A stretch of DNA of 64,000 bases from Poritiphilus sp965212595. Its GTDB lineage: Bacteria; Bacteroidota; Bacteroidia; Flavobacteriales; Flavobacteriaceae. The notes beneath the pieces were generated by a model. That model had not been told where the DNA came from, did not search any database, and was given only the letters and a program-made list of their open reading frames with translations. This document shows, in pieces, positions 43,539-53,925 of this stretch. The translations under genes and the position numbers were made by a program. Positions within the stretch are counted from its first letter, which is position 1, and each line of letters opens with the position of its first letter. Where the stretch lies: the NCBI GenBank assembly GCA_965212595.1, contig CBDBVE010000001.1, positions 124,001 to 188,000 on the forward strand, written 5' to 3'.

Positions 43539-44994
43539 ATTTTAAGGGGATGCTTTCAAGTATTCTCAAAAGAAACTTCCAGAATTTCTGAACAGAACCA
43601 ATGCTTACCCGTTCATCAGGAGAATGAGCTCCTTTAATGGTGGGGCCAAAACTAATCATATCCACATTAGGATAATGTTGTCCTAAAATGCCACATTCAA
43701 GACCGGCATGACAGGCTACCACCCTGGGCAACTCACTAAACAGCTTTTCATATTCAGCGGTGAGTACCTTAAGAATTTCAGAGTCTGGATTAGGCTTCCA
43801 CCCCGGATAGTCTCCACTAAAAACAACCTCATAAGCTGCGAGATCAAAAACTGATCTAAGCGAGTTTGCCAGGTCCATTTTAGAGGAATTCACTGAGGAT
43901 CTGGTTAAACAGCCAATATGAATCTTTCCATCCATGACTTGCACTCTGGCAACATTATTAGAAGTCTCTACAAGATCTGAGAAAGCAGGGCTCATACTAT
44001 AGACTCCATTTTGCAGCGCGTATACAGTTTTCAAAAGTTTGGCCTGAGCCTCCTTATTCATTACGTTTTCAGGAAGTTCAGCCACTTGAAATACGATATG
44101 CAAATTAGGTTCAATAAGTTCAAATTCGGTTTTAATTTCATCTGCCCAGCTTGCAAAATCGGTTTCAAAAGCATCTTTTTCGCTTGTTACCGCGATGATG
44201 GCAAAACTTTCCCTGGGAATAGCGTTCCGCAGCCCTCCACCATCGATTTGAGAGATCATTATCCCGTGAGATATGGAGGCATTAAACAACATACGATTCA
44301 TTATTTTATTTGCATTCCCAAGACCGAGGTGGATATCCATTCCACTATGTCCTCCTTTTAGACCTGATACCGATACGTGATATGCCCGGCTTTTCTCAGG
44401 AAGCCTGGTCTCCTCGTAATAGCCCAAAGCAGTTACATCGATCCCTCCGGCACAGCCTATATCAATTTCATCGTCTTCTTCGGTATCCAGGTTCAATAAA
44501 ATTTCACCTTTGAGTACATTTCCTTTCAAGCCCATTGCGCCTGTCATTCCCGTTTCTTCATCAATAGTAAAAAGGGCTTCAAGAGGTGGGTGTTTTATCG
44601 TCTTACTCTCTAAAACAGCCATGATAGCTGCAACACCAATACCATTATCTGCCCCCAGGGTAGTCCCAATTGCCTTAACCCAATCGCCCTCAATCTTCAT
44701 GACGATACCCTGAGTATCAAAATCAAATTTAATATCCTTGTTTTTTTGGTGAACCATATCTAAATGCGACTGAAGGGTAACCGTTTTTGCACCCTCCATT
44801 CCCGGACTTGCTGGTTTTCTAATAATTACATTGCCTATCTCGTCTTTAAAAGTGTTTAACTGTAATCTCGTTCCAAAGTCTATCATAAACTGTATGATTC
44901 TACCTTCTTTTTTGGAAGCCCTTGGAATGGCATTCAGATTCTCAAAGTTTGTCCAGATTTCTACTGGATCCAGGTCTTTAATCATTGTTTGCAT
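43537..44994 (-). CDS. pepD: Aminoacyl-histidine dipeptidase (PepD, M20)
   Basis: The 485-residue zinc peptidase shows LQSHLDMVHQKN, GADNGIGVAAIMA, FTIDEETGMTGAMGL and NLDTEEDDEIDIGCAGG, which carry the metal ligands and catalytic Glu of the PepD branch of family M20. It cleaves Xaa-His and other dipeptides in the cytoplasm. It is a single gene, divergent from the DUF3810 gene. Confidence 0.93.
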   Translation of the reverse strand: MQTMIKDLDPVEIWTNFENLNAIPRASKKEGRIIQFMIDFGTRLQLNTFKDEIGNVIIRKPASPGMEGAKTVTLQSHLDMVHQKNKDIKFDFDTQGIVMKIEGDWVKAIGTTLGADNGIGVAAIMAVLESKTIKHPPLEALFTIDEETGMTGAMGLKGNVLKGEILLNLDTEEDDEIDIGCAGGIDVTALGYYEETRLPEKSRAYHVSVSGLKGGHSGMDIHLGLGNANKIMNRMLFNASISHGIMISQIDGGGLRNAIPRESFAIIAVTSEKDAFETDFASWADEIKTEFELIEPNLHIVFQVAELPENVMNKEAQAKLLKTVYALQNGVYSMSPAFSDLVETSNNVARVQVMDGKIHIGCLTRSSVNSSKMDLANSLRSVFDLAAYEVVFSGDYPGWKPNPDSEILKVLTAEYEKLFSELPRVVACHAGLECGILGQHYPNVDMISFGPTIKGAHSPDERVSIGSVQKFWKFLLRILESIPLK

Positions 44995-45013
44995 TGATCT
45001 GCTTTATTTCTTT

Positions 45014-45021
45014 CAAAAGTA
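45014..45021 (-). promoter_or_regulatory. -7 box of pepD
   Basis: The minus strand reads TACTTTTG, an exact consensus match, 19 bases before the ATG at 44994. Confidence 0.55.
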
Positions 45022-45054
45022 CATAGAGATCACTTACCCTGCCACATAATTGGT

Positions 45055-45062
45055 TATTTTTG
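45055..45062 (+). promoter_or_regulatory. -7 box abutting the DUF3810 start (possible leaderless mRNA)
   Basis: TATTTTTG is an exact match and ends five bases before the ATG at 45068, the same spacing as at 40750-40757. Confidence 0.55.
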
Positions 45063-45067
45063 ACATA

Positions 45068-46135
45068 ATGAATAGTACGCTTAAAAATGCCATTGCACTT
45101 TCGCTAATACCACAAATTATCCTGGTAAAATTGCTGGGGAGTTTTCCTGAATTCATCGAAACCTATTACAGTAAGGGGATATATCCTTTTATTTCCGGAA
45201 GTTTTAGAACCTTGCTCGGCTGGATTCCGTTTTCTGTGGGAGATATAATTTACGCCATCCTGATTTTATTAGCAGGTAGATTTCTGATCGTAGACCGGAA
45301 GAAGATCAGGGCGCGTCCCAGAACATTTATCAGAGATCTTTTTTTTGTGCTTGCGGTCGGGTATTTTACCTTCCATCTGGCCTGGGGGTTTAATTATTAT
45401 AGACAGCCCATAGCCAAAGCTTTAGCGGTAAACGAAAAGCACAGCTATGCAGAACTCATAAATTTCACCGAAACGCTCATTGAAGTCTCAAATAAAGTTC
45501 ATAAAGAAATTACCTCTGACAGGATGAAAATGGTAGAAATTCCTTATTCGCAGAAAGAGATCTTTGAAAAAACAGTAGAGGGCTATAAAATTCTGGAAGG
45601 TAAGCTACCTGCTCTGGCATACGAACAACCAAGCATTAAAACATCTGTATTTAGTACTTTACTTAGCTACATGGGATATGGCGGCTATCTAAATCCGTTC
45701 ACTAATGAAGCACAGGTAAACGGAAAACTACCAAATTTTAGATTTCCTGTGGTCGCGGCTCACGAAATAGGACATCAGATTGGGTATTCAGCAGAAAACG
45801 AAACCAATTTTGTGGGCTATTTAGTGACTTTGAGTAACCAGGATCCATATTTTCAGTACAGTGCCCTTACCTATGCCTTGAGCTATTGTCTTGCCGAAAT
45901 TAATCGCAGAGACAAGCAGACTTTTCAAGTGCTTTATGCAAGGGTCAATGAAGGAATCAAAAAGAACTACAGAGCTATGAACACATTTTGGGAGACCTAT
46001 GAGAATCCTTTAGAACCGGTCTTCAAAGCTGTTTTTAATTCATTTCTTAAGGCAAATAATCAGGCCCAGGGTATAAAAAGCTATAGCCTTGTGGTTTCCC
46101 TACTTGTGAGCTACCACCAGGAGCGCCCTCTATAA
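45068..46135 (+). CDS. DUF3810-family membrane protein with HExxH motif
   Basis: The 355-residue protein has three or so N-terminal membrane segments up to about residue 115 and then a soluble domain with VAAHEIGHQIGYSAENETNF. This HEIGH motif with a downstream Glu looks like a zincin-type metalloprotease site, although DUF3810 proteins have no proven activity. The start is the ATG at 45068; an in-frame TTG at 45050 is upstream of the -7 box. Confidence 0.82.
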   Translation: MNSTLKNAIALSLIPQIILVKLLGSFPEFIETYYSKGIYPFISGSFRTLLGWIPFSVGDIIYAILILLAGRFLIVDRKKIRARPRTFIRDLFFVLAVGYFTFHLAWGFNYYRQPIAKALAVNEKHSYAELINFTETLIEVSNKVHKEITSDRMKMVEIPYSQKEIFEKTVEGYKILEGKLPALAYEQPSIKTSVFSTLLSYMGYGGYLNPFTNEAQVNGKLPNFRFPVVAAHEIGHQIGYSAENETNFVGYLVTLSNQDPYFQYSALTYALSYCLAEINRRDKQTFQVLYARVNEGIKKNYRAMNTFWETYENPLEPVFKAVFNSFLKANNQAQGIKSYSLVVSLLVSYHQERPL

Positions 46136-46215
46136 TGTTAAAAAAACGAAATTGACTTAATAATCACTTTGCAAACCTTATTTTTAGTACGACTAATTAA
46201 CTAATTCTACTTCAA

Positions 46216-49059
46216 ATGAAAATGAGACTTGTGATCCTCACCATGATGTGGTGCGGCTTTTCTGCATTTGGCCAGGACTACTTTCCAAAAAATGACGGCG
46301 TAAAAGCAAAGAATAATAACTACACAGCATTTACAAACGCAAAAATTTATGTTAGCCCTACACAGGTCATTGACCGTGGCACCCTTCTGATTCAAAATGG
46401 AAAGGTCGTGCAGGCAGGCAATTCAGTAAGCATTCCAAAAAACAGTGTGGAAATAGATCTGGAGGGAAAATACATTTATCCTTCCTTTATTGATGTTTTT
46501 TCAAATTTTGCTGTGGAGCAGCCTAAGCGGGCCAGAAACCAGGGACGGTCTCCGCAATACGATGCTACGAGAGAAGGTTTTTACTGGAATGATCATATCA
46601 CCCCGGAGAACAATGCGATTTCTAAGTTTAAATATGACGATAAGAAGGCTGGAGAGCTCAGAAAAGCAGGATTCGGAGTTGTAAATTCACATATTCAGGA
46701 TGGCATTGCCAGAGGAACGGGAGTTTTAATAGCTCTTAATGCAGAAGGAGACGATGCCGATAGAATTCTTGACGATAGATCGGCTCAGTATTTTTCGTTT
46801 AATAAAAGCATTGCCAGGAGGCAATCTTACCCTACATCGCTAATGGGATCCATAGCCCTGTTAAGGCAGATGTATAACGATGCCGATTGGTACTCAAAAG
46901 GAAATGTTTCTACAAAAGACCGATCTCTTGAGGCATTAATTGCAAATAAGGGCAAATCTCAGATTTTTGCGGCGAAAGATAAGGGTAATGCACTAAGAGC
47001 AGATAAAATAGGTGATGCTTTTGGTATTCAATATGCCATTCTTGGGGGTGGAGACGAATATGAAAGCATTTCAGCTATTAAAAAAACCAATGCTACATAT
47101 ATTATTCCACTTAATTTTCCAGATGCCTATGATGTCTCCGATCCTTACCAGGCGGGATATGTTTCTTTAGAAGATATGAGGCATTGGAATCAGGCGCCTT
47201 CTAACCCTAAAGCATTGGCCGATAACGGCATTCCTTTCTGCCTTACCCTGCACGACCTGAAATCGCCTTCTAAATTTAAGGGACAATTAATGAAGGCCAT
47301 TAACTATGGCTTATCAAAAGCTCAGGCCTTGGAGGCTCTCACTCTTGCACCCGCGCGTATTTTAGGAAAGACAAATAGGATTGGATCGCTTCAAGTTGGT
47401 AAGGACGCCAATTTTCTTATCACTTCCGGTGATATTTTTGAAAAGAAAACCACCCTTTATGAAAACTGGGTTCAGGGCAAGAGAAATATTATTAATGACA
47501 AGGACCAAAAAGATATTCGGGGAGAATATGATCTTTCTGTTGGCGGAATTACCTATAAGCTAAATATTAAAGGAGAAGTGGGTAAACCTAGTGCGGAAGT
47601 TAAACAGGACACCAATAAGCTGAAATCTAAAATGGCGTATAAAAACGCTTGGTTGAACCTTTCTTTTTCTACTGATGAAGGAGAGAAAATCTATCGCTTA
47701 ACAGGACGGGTGACCCATGATTCTGACAATATAGCGGGAAGACTGATCTTACCTAATGGAAACGAATCTACTTTTACGGCAATAAAGACCAATTCGTTTG
47801 AAGCTAAAGACATGGCAGAGGCTTTAGAAAAGGCAGCGCCCGAAATGGTCCCCATAACCTATCCCAATGTAGGATACGGCTATCAGAGTAAACCAAAATC
47901 TGAGGATTTGCTCTTCAAAAATGCGACAGTTTGGACAGGCGAAGCGTCGGGCATACTTCAAAATACAGATGTCCTTGTAAAAGATGGGAAAATAAGTAAG
48001 ATAGGAAATAATCTCAATGCAGGAAGAGCGCGGGTAATCGACGCGAGTGGAAAACACCTTACGGCAGGAGTCATTGATGAACACAGCCACATTGCAGCTC
48101 TTTCTATTAACGAAGCGGGGCATAATTCTAGCGCAGAGGTAAAAATGACCGATGTAGTAGATGCTGAAGACATTGATATTTACCGAAATCTCGGTGGGGG
48201 TGTTACTTCTATACAATTACTACACGGATCGGCAAACCCCATAGGAGGCCGTTCTGCAATACTAAAGCTCAAGTGGGGAGAAAGTGCTGATAACATGATC
48301 TATCCCAATGCTCCGAAGTTCATAAAATTTGCCCTTGGTGAAAACGTAAAACAAAGTAATTGGCAGAGTTTTGGGCGTTTCCCTCAAACCAGGATGGGTG
48401 TAGAACAAGTGTTTATGAACTATTTTCAAAGAGCCAAAGAGTACGATACCAAAAGGAAAAGCGGATCCCCGTATCGCTATGACGAAGAGTTGGAAGTATT
48501 AGCCGAAATTTTAAATAGCGAACGGTTTATTAGCTGTCACTCTTATGTTCAAAGCGAAATTAATATGCTGATGAAAGTCGCAGAGAAGTTCAACTTCACT
48601 GTGAACACTTTTACGCATATCCTTGAAGGCTATAAGGTGGCGGATAAGATGGCCGAACACGGCGTGGGAGGTTCCACTTTTAGTGATTGGTGGGCGTATA
48701 AATACGAAGTGAATGATGCAATTCCTTACAATGCCGCTATAATGGCTAAACAAGGGGTCACGGTAGCTATTAACAGTGATGACGCCGAAATGTCCAGAAG
48801 GTTGAATCAGGAAGCCGCAAAAACTATTAAATATGGTGGGTTAAGCGAGGAAGAGGCCTGGAAAACAGTTACTATTAATCCGGCTAAATTACTTCATATT
48901 GATGACAAAGTAGGTAGTATTAAAGAAGGGAAGGACGCGGATCTGGTATTGTGGACAGACCACCCGATGTCTGTTTATGCCAAGGCCGAAAAAACCTTGA
49001 TTGAAGGGACGGTATATTTCGATCTGGAAAACGATCAGCAGCAGCGACGAGGCCATTAA
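46216..49059 (+). CDS. Exported amidohydrolase with two tandem domains
   Basis: The 947-residue protein has a signal peptide ending in SAFGQ. Residues from about 35 to 420 form an amidohydrolase-like domain that lacks the metal-binding HxH (the place reads YPSFIDVFSNF). Residues from about 570 to 940 form a second domain with the HxH in VIDEHSHIAALS, HILEGYK and a final NSDDAEM, so only the second looks metal-competent. It resembles imidazolonepropionase-like hydrolases; the substrate is unknown. A shorter, frameshifted relative follows 124 bases downstream. Confidence 0.85.
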   Translation: MKMRLVILTMMWCGFSAFGQDYFPKNDGVKAKNNNYTAFTNAKIYVSPTQVIDRGTLLIQNGKVVQAGNSVSIPKNSVEIDLEGKYIYPSFIDVFSNFAVEQPKRARNQGRSPQYDATREGFYWNDHITPENNAISKFKYDDKKAGELRKAGFGVVNSHIQDGIARGTGVLIALNAEGDDADRILDDRSAQYFSFNKSIARRQSYPTSLMGSIALLRQMYNDADWYSKGNVSTKDRSLEALIANKGKSQIFAAKDKGNALRADKIGDAFGIQYAILGGGDEYESISAIKKTNATYIIPLNFPDAYDVSDPYQAGYVSLEDMRHWNQAPSNPKALADNGIPFCLTLHDLKSPSKFKGQLMKAINYGLSKAQALEALTLAPARILGKTNRIGSLQVGKDANFLITSGDIFEKKTTLYENWVQGKRNIINDKDQKDIRGEYDLSVGGITYKLNIKGEVGKPSAEVKQDTNKLKSKMAYKNAWLNLSFSTDEGEKIYRLTGRVTHDSDNIAGRLILPNGNESTFTAIKTNSFEAKDMAEALEKAAPEMVPITYPNVGYGYQSKPKSEDLLFKNATVWTGEASGILQNTDVLVKDGKISKIGNNLNAGRARVIDASGKHLTAGVIDEHSHIAALSINEAGHNSSAEVKMTDVVDAEDIDIYRNLGGGVTSIQLLHGSANPIGGRSAILKLKWGESADNMIYPNAPKFIKFALGENVKQSNWQSFGRFPQTRMGVEQVFMNYFQRAKEYDTKRKSGSPYRYDEELEVLAEILNSERFISCHSYVQSEINMLMKVAEKFNFTVNTFTHILEGYKVADKMAEHGVGGSTFSDWWAYKYEVNDAIPYNAAIMAKQGVTVAINSDDAEMSRRLNQEAAKTIKYGGLSEEEAWKTVTINPAKLLHIDDKVGSIKEGKDADLVLWTDHPMSVYAKAEKTLIEGTVYFDLENDQQQRRGH

Positions 49060-49183
49060 GAAAGAAAGAAACCAACTTTATCAATATGATGCTTAAGGAA
49101 AAGGAAGGTGGCGGTAAAACCCAGAGCTCCTAAAAACAATAAAAAGCAAAAGTTTCACTGCGAAACCCTATAAAAAAAATCAA

Positions 49184-50474
49184 ATGAAAAAAATATATAT
49201 CTTCTTTATAGTAGCTGTTTTTACACTACCTTTTTCAGGGTTTACACAGCAAACTCCCGCTAAACCACAATCAGAAGCAATTACGATAACAGGCGCTACC
49301 GCCCATGTTGGAGATGGGACAGTCATTGAGAATTGCACCATTGTATTTGAAAATGGTAAGATAACAGCCCTTGGTGCTAATGCAGAAGTACAAGGTACCA
49401 GCATTGATGCTACAGGAAAACACGTATATCCGGGTTTTATAGCCCCAGGCAAGTCTTTGGGCCTTGTTGAAGTAAACGCTGTACGAGCTTCCAACGACCA
49501 GGACGAAATAGGCGCCATGATTCCTCATGTACGAAGCCTTATTGCCTATAACGCAGAATCTAAGGTTGTTGAAAGCATGAGGCCAAACGGTGTTCTTTTG
49601 GGACAAATAACCCCGAAAGGCGGAAGAATCTCCGGCACCTCGTCTATCGTACAGTTCGATGCCTGGAATTGGGAAGATGCCGCAGTAAAAGCAGATGATG
49701 GTATCCACTTAAATTGGCCTAATTCGTTCAGAAGAGGGCGATGGTGGCTAGGAGAACCCAGAGGTTTTTAGACCTAATAAGGACTACCAAAAACAGCTGG
49801 ATGAAGTCCGCCTTTTTATTAATAACTCCCAGGCCTATGGCAAAGCTGCGGCTAAAGAGGTTAACCCGGCCATGATGGCTATGCAAGGGCTTTTTGATGG
49901 CTCTAAAAGATTATACCTCTATGCTCAGGGAGAAAGAGAGATCATAGATGCCGTGACCACAACAAAAAAACTAGGGATAAAAAATATTGTCCTGGTAGGT
50001 GGTTATCACGCACACAAGATTGCCGATTTTCTCAAAAAGAACAATATTCCTGTACTAGTGAATTTTACACATTCATTACCCTTTTTTGATGATGATGACT
50101 ACGACTATACCTATAAACTCCCTAAACTACTCGTAGAGGCTGGCTTGCTGGTAGGATTGCAGAATGCAAACGCCTCCAATTTTCAAACAAGAAACCTCCC
50201 CTTCTATGCCGGACAGGTCGTTGGCCAGGGTTTGGAAAAGGAAAAAGCACTACAACTTATTTCAGGGAATACAGCCAAGATATTAGGCATAGATGACACC
50301 TACGGCACCCTAGCGGTTGGCAAGAGTGCAACCTTGTTTATTTCTGAAGGGGATGCGCTTGATATGCGTGGAAATCAGCTCTTACATGCATTCATCGATG
50401 GTAGAAAAATTTCTTTGGAAACCCATCAAACCAAATTGTGGAAGCGCTACAGCGATAAATACGGGGGAAACTAA
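49184..50474 (+). pseudogene. Amidohydrolase-like protein broken by one frameshift
   Basis: The reading frame from 49184 ends at 49771, and the same protein continues in another frame from 49770 to 50474. One extra T in the five-T run at 49765-49769 explains the shift; with four T the gene would encode 429 residues. It has a signal peptide (ending GFTQQ) and an amidohydrolase-like fold without the HxH at YPGFIAPGKS, like the first domain of the preceding gene. Sequence error is at least as likely as real loss. Confidence 0.75.
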
Positions 50475-50531
50475 GCGATTAGTTCCTCATTAACACAAGG
50501 TGGATTGAATTAACCAAGAGTCAGGTTACGA

Positions 50532-51347
50532 CTACTCCTGGACTTTACCCTTGACCATTTTGGCACCCTCTGGCATATCATAGAAAGCGGTAGGTTTCGC
50601 ATACTTGTCAAGTTGAATCGACTCAAAAGGCACCTTGCTACGGGCGTCTTTGATTTCCCTTCCTTCATAGTTATACCAGCTGATAGACTGCGGAAGTTTT
50701 ACGTCCTCAATCTGTGTCCAGTCATCGTATCTTATCCATTTTACATTTTCAGATTTTTCACCGCTCCTATAGGTAACCGTATATCCCAACCAGGCCATTT
50801 CATAAGTTTCTGGGTCAAAATGAATAAAGTACTCATCTTTATACGAGGTACCCACACCTGGGCTGTAGCTTATGCCCATACCGGGATAGCTTTTGCCTTC
50901 AAATACCAAATCTTCCGTATCGCTGTAAATAATTCCGTCGTCTGCGAGCACAAAAGGCATGGCATAGAAATAGAACATCAGGTTATGATAAAAAACAGGG
51001 TCTCCTTCGTAAGCTTCATTTTCATCTTGTAACCAGACCTCTTCGCCGTCAAAACCCATGACGTAGCTCCCGGTTTCAACCTTATCCTTACGATTGTATA
51101 AATCTATGGTATGTAGCTCGCTATTCTCGGGTTTCGGCATGGTGTACGCCAAGGTCCGATATGCTTTCCATGCTTCAAGTCCGCCGTGGGCTTCAAAAAC
51201 TTTTTGAAGGTCCCCGGGGAATTCCACTTTAGGGGACTGCATTTCGGTTTTCGCTTCCTGCATGTCCTCGGTTTCATTCATTTCGGTCTTTTTCTCTTTG
51301 CAAGCCAAAAAAACGAAGAGTGTAAGTATTGTTGATATTCTTTTCAT
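50532..51347 (-). CDS. Lipoprotein of unknown function (DUF6503-like)
   Basis: The 271-residue protein has a lipoprotein signal ending in FLAC (Cys16), an acidic linker, then VFEAHGGLEAWKAYRTLAY and a beta-rich domain. The opening HGGLEAWK is seen in many outer-membrane lipoproteins of Bacteroidota that resemble LolA/LolB-like folds. No enzymatic motif is visible. It is intact, although its neighbours are frameshifted. The family name is tentative. Confidence 0.65.
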   Translation of the reverse strand: MKRISTILTLFVFLACKEKKTEMNETEDMQEAKTEMQSPKVEFPGDLQKVFEAHGGLEAWKAYRTLAYTMPKPENSELHTIDLYNRKDKVETGSYVMGFDGEEVWLQDENEAYEGDPVFYHNLMFYFYAMPFVLADDGIIYSDTEDLVFEGKSYPGMGISYSPGVGTSYKDEYFIHFDPETYEMAWLGYTVTYRSGEKSENVKWIRYDDWTQIEDVKLPQSISWYNYEGREIKDARSKVPFESIQLDKYAKPTAFYDMPEGAKMVKGKVQE

Positions 51348-51406
51348 GATGTTTAGAGTTATTTTGGGTTTTGTCGGTAAATGTGATCCATATTTACGGA
51401 TTGCGC

Positions 51407-51414
51407 TACTTTTG
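51407..51414 (+). promoter_or_regulatory. -7 box of the RNA methyltransferase gene
   Basis: TACTTTTG matches the consensus exactly, about 22-25 bases before the presumed start of the methyltransferase. Confidence 0.5.
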
Positions 51415-51435
51415 TGTTTATGTTTAAGAGCAAAT

Positions 51436-52234
51436 ATAATTGAAAGCCTTCAGAATCCCCTGATAAAAAAATTGCTGTTGCTTAAGGAGAAAAAGAGAGA
51501 GGAGGAAAAAAACAGGCCTGTTTGTACTTGAGGGTATCAGAGAGTTTCAGATGGCGTTGAAAGGAAATTAGTCTATTGAGACCGTTTTTTTCTACAAGGA
51601 TATTCTAGCCGAAGAAAAATTGGCGGTACTTTTGAAGGAGCTTGCCAATTCTGCCGAAATAATTGAAGTTTCAAAGGAAGTCTATCAGCGAATTGCGTAC
51701 CGCGAAAAAACGGAGGGTCTTCTGGCCCTGGCCTATTCAAAAACGCATGCCTTAGAAGGACTAAGCTTTAAGAGAAAAAATCCACTGGTATTGGTAATGG
51801 AATCTCCCGAAAAGCCCGGAAATTTAGGGGCTATGTTACGCACAGCTGACGCGGCAGATGTAGATGCGGTAATTGTCGCAAATCCAAAAGGAGATCTTTA
51901 TAATCCCAATGTTATTAGATCTAGTGTGGGCTGTCTCTTTACAGTTCCAATAGGAGTTGGAAGCAATTTAGAGGTAATACAATTCCTGAGGAGAAACGAT
52001 ATTGGCATCTATTCAGCAGCGCTTTCGGCAGCAGTCCCCTATCACGACATGGATCTTAGAGGTTCCACGGCCCTGATAGTAGGAACAGAATCTACCGGCT
52101 TGTCTTCAGATTGGCTTGAGCATTCTGATGAAAATATCATTATTCCTATGCAGGGCGAAATAGACTCTATGAATGTTTCTGTATCGGCTGCAATACTTAT
52201 CTTTGAAGCCAAAAGGCAAAGGGCTTTCAAATAA
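51436..52234 (+). pseudogene. SpoU/TrmH-family RNA methyltransferase, disrupted 5' part
   Basis: The C-terminal SPOUT domain is intact, with KPGNLGAMLRTADAADV, IVGTESTGLSS and IPMQGEIDSMNVSVSAAI, the knot that binds S-adenosylmethionine. The 5' part is broken. The natural start reads ATA-ATT before GAAAGCCTTCAG, one A too many lies in the seven-A run at 51506-51512, and an in-frame TAG lies at 51569-51571. With these repaired the protein would be about 265 residues, normal for the family. It would methylate a ribose 2'-OH in rRNA or tRNA. The translatable part starts at 51620. Confidence 0.75.
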
Positions 52235-52265
52235 CCCGACCAAACGCTAACTGAATCTTCTATCT

Positions 52266-53500
52266 ATGGATAGTTCCTCCCTGTTTTACATTATCATCGG
52301 TATTCTAATACTTCAATTCATCCTTGAGACTTTTTTAGATTACCTCAATGCTTCACGCTTCCAAGATCCGGTACCTGGCGAATTACAGGATATCTTTGAT
52401 GAAACCGAATACAAAAAGGCACAGTCTTACAAAAAAACAAATTACAGGTTTGGATTAGTTTCTTCTGTTTTTTCACTTGTTTTAACCCTTGCTTTCTTAA
52501 TTTTTGGGGGGGTTTGAATGGGTGGATAGCCTTGCGCGATCACAGACAGAAAACCCCATTCTCATTGCTCTTTTATTCTTTGGGATTATCCTTATTGGCA
52601 GTGATATCGTAACTACTCCTTTCTCATATTACCAGACTTTCGTCATTGAGGAACGTTTTGGCTTTAACAAAACGACACCAAAACTTTTTTTCCCTGGATA
52701 AACTAAAAGCTTGGATAATGATGGCCGTTTTGGGAGGGGGCATCCTTGCGCTCATCATTTGGTTCTTTCAATGGGCCGGTGCGGATTTTTGGTTATATGC
52801 ATGGCTAGTTATTGCATTCTTCACCATTTTTATGAACCTCTTTTACAGCAAGCTGATCGTTCCACTTTTTAATCGTCAAACACCGCTTGAGGAAGGAAGC
52901 TTAAAGCGCAAAATAGAGCAATACGCCCGTAAAGTAGGTTTTGAGTTACGACATATTTTTGTCATAGACGGTTCTAAACGATCAACCAAGGCAAACGCCT
53001 ATTTTTCAGGCTTCGGGCGTGAAAAACGTGTTACCTTGTACGATACCCTGATCAATGACCTCAACGAGGAAGAGATCGTCGCTGTTTTGGCGCATGAGGT
53101 AGGCCATTACAAGCGCAATCATATCATTTTTAATTTGGTGACCTCTGTTTTGCTAACGGGCTTTACCTTATTTGTTTTATCGCTTTTTATAAACAATCCT
53201 GAAGTTTCTCTTGCCGTAGGTGTTAAAACGGCTAGCTTCCATGCAGCCTTGATTGGTTTTGGGATCTTATACAGCCCTATATCACAACTGACCGGACTCG
53301 CAATGAACTACTTATCTCGTAAGTTTGAGTATCAGGCAGACGACTATGCCAAAACTACCTTTGCGGCCTTACCTTTGATAAGTTCGCTCAAAAAACTTTC
53401 TAAAAATAGCCTTAGTAACCTAACTCCCCATCCGGCTTATGTTTTTATGCATTATTCGCATCCGCCACTGATTTCCAGAATACGGAACCTGCAGGCTTAG
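52266..53500 (+). pseudogene. M48 (Ste24-type) membrane zinc protease with two frameshifts
   Basis: Three consecutive frames together give one 410-residue Ste24-type protease with several membrane segments and the zinc motif VLAHEVGHYKRNH; NAYFSGFGREKRVTLYDTL is a family motif. The frame changes at the seven-G run 52506-52512 and at the seven-T run 52685-52691, and one base less in each restores the full frame. Such enzymes cleave membrane or CAAX-like proteins; the bacterial substrate is unknown. Disruption is probably a sequence artefact. Confidence 0.8.
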
Positions 53501-53571
53501 GAGGGTGCTGATGCTCGAAGGTTAACTACTATGCCCAATTATATATCCAATGAAGCCCCTTTTACAGACTT

Positions 53572-53585
53572 GGGGCTAAAACCCC
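53572..53585. repeat. Dispersed palindrome GGGGCTAAAACCCC, copy 2
   Basis: Identical 14-mer to 35847-35860, here followed by ACCCC. Confidence 0.7.
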
Positions 53586-53787
53586 ACCCCGTTCTAAGAT
53601 ATGTGCCAAAAATGTAATTTGCATGCAATTCTTATCTTGCTCCGAATCCGTAAGCTAAAGCAAGCTTCTTCCCTTCGCTGATCCACCTTTTTGGATAGAC
53701 TCCCCGGCTATCCCTAACTGCCTTCTTTGCAAAGTATACTGACAGAATTACCGCTTATCGGCAATAATTCCGGGGGCACGATTTTTG

Positions 53788-53818
53788 TTGGTTACTACAA
53801 AAGATTATGGTAATTTTA
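53788..53818 (+). promoter_or_regulatory. Candidate promoter of rel/spoT
   Basis: TTG at 53788-53790, a 20-base spacer and TAATTTTA at 53811-53818 (7 of 8 to TAnnTTTG) resemble a Bacteroidota promoter, with a leader of about 100 bases. Confidence 0.4.
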
Positions 53819-53925
53819 ATATACAGGTCGCATTTATTGGTCTTAAAGGCCAAAAACACCTGTTTGCCGGATTTCTTTTAAGAAAGCATGGGTTTTGATC
53901 CGCATTCCGGCATAAGGCTACAATT

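Larger units (their letters stand above)
53501..53925. other. 425-base non-coding gap before rel/spoT
   Basis: No supported gene is seen. It contains the palindrome at 53572-53585 and a candidate promoter at 53788-53818; the rest shows no clear feature. Confidence 0.6.

Noticed and set aside
47824..48216. A 130-codon minus-strand frame inside the long amidohydrolase gene
   Set aside because: It is antisense to a continuous 947-codon gene and has no conserved motif.
53501..53925. Possible small RNA or tRNA in the long gap before rel/spoT
   Set aside because: No cloverleaf or known RNA motif could be drawn; only the palindrome and a weak promoter candidate were found.
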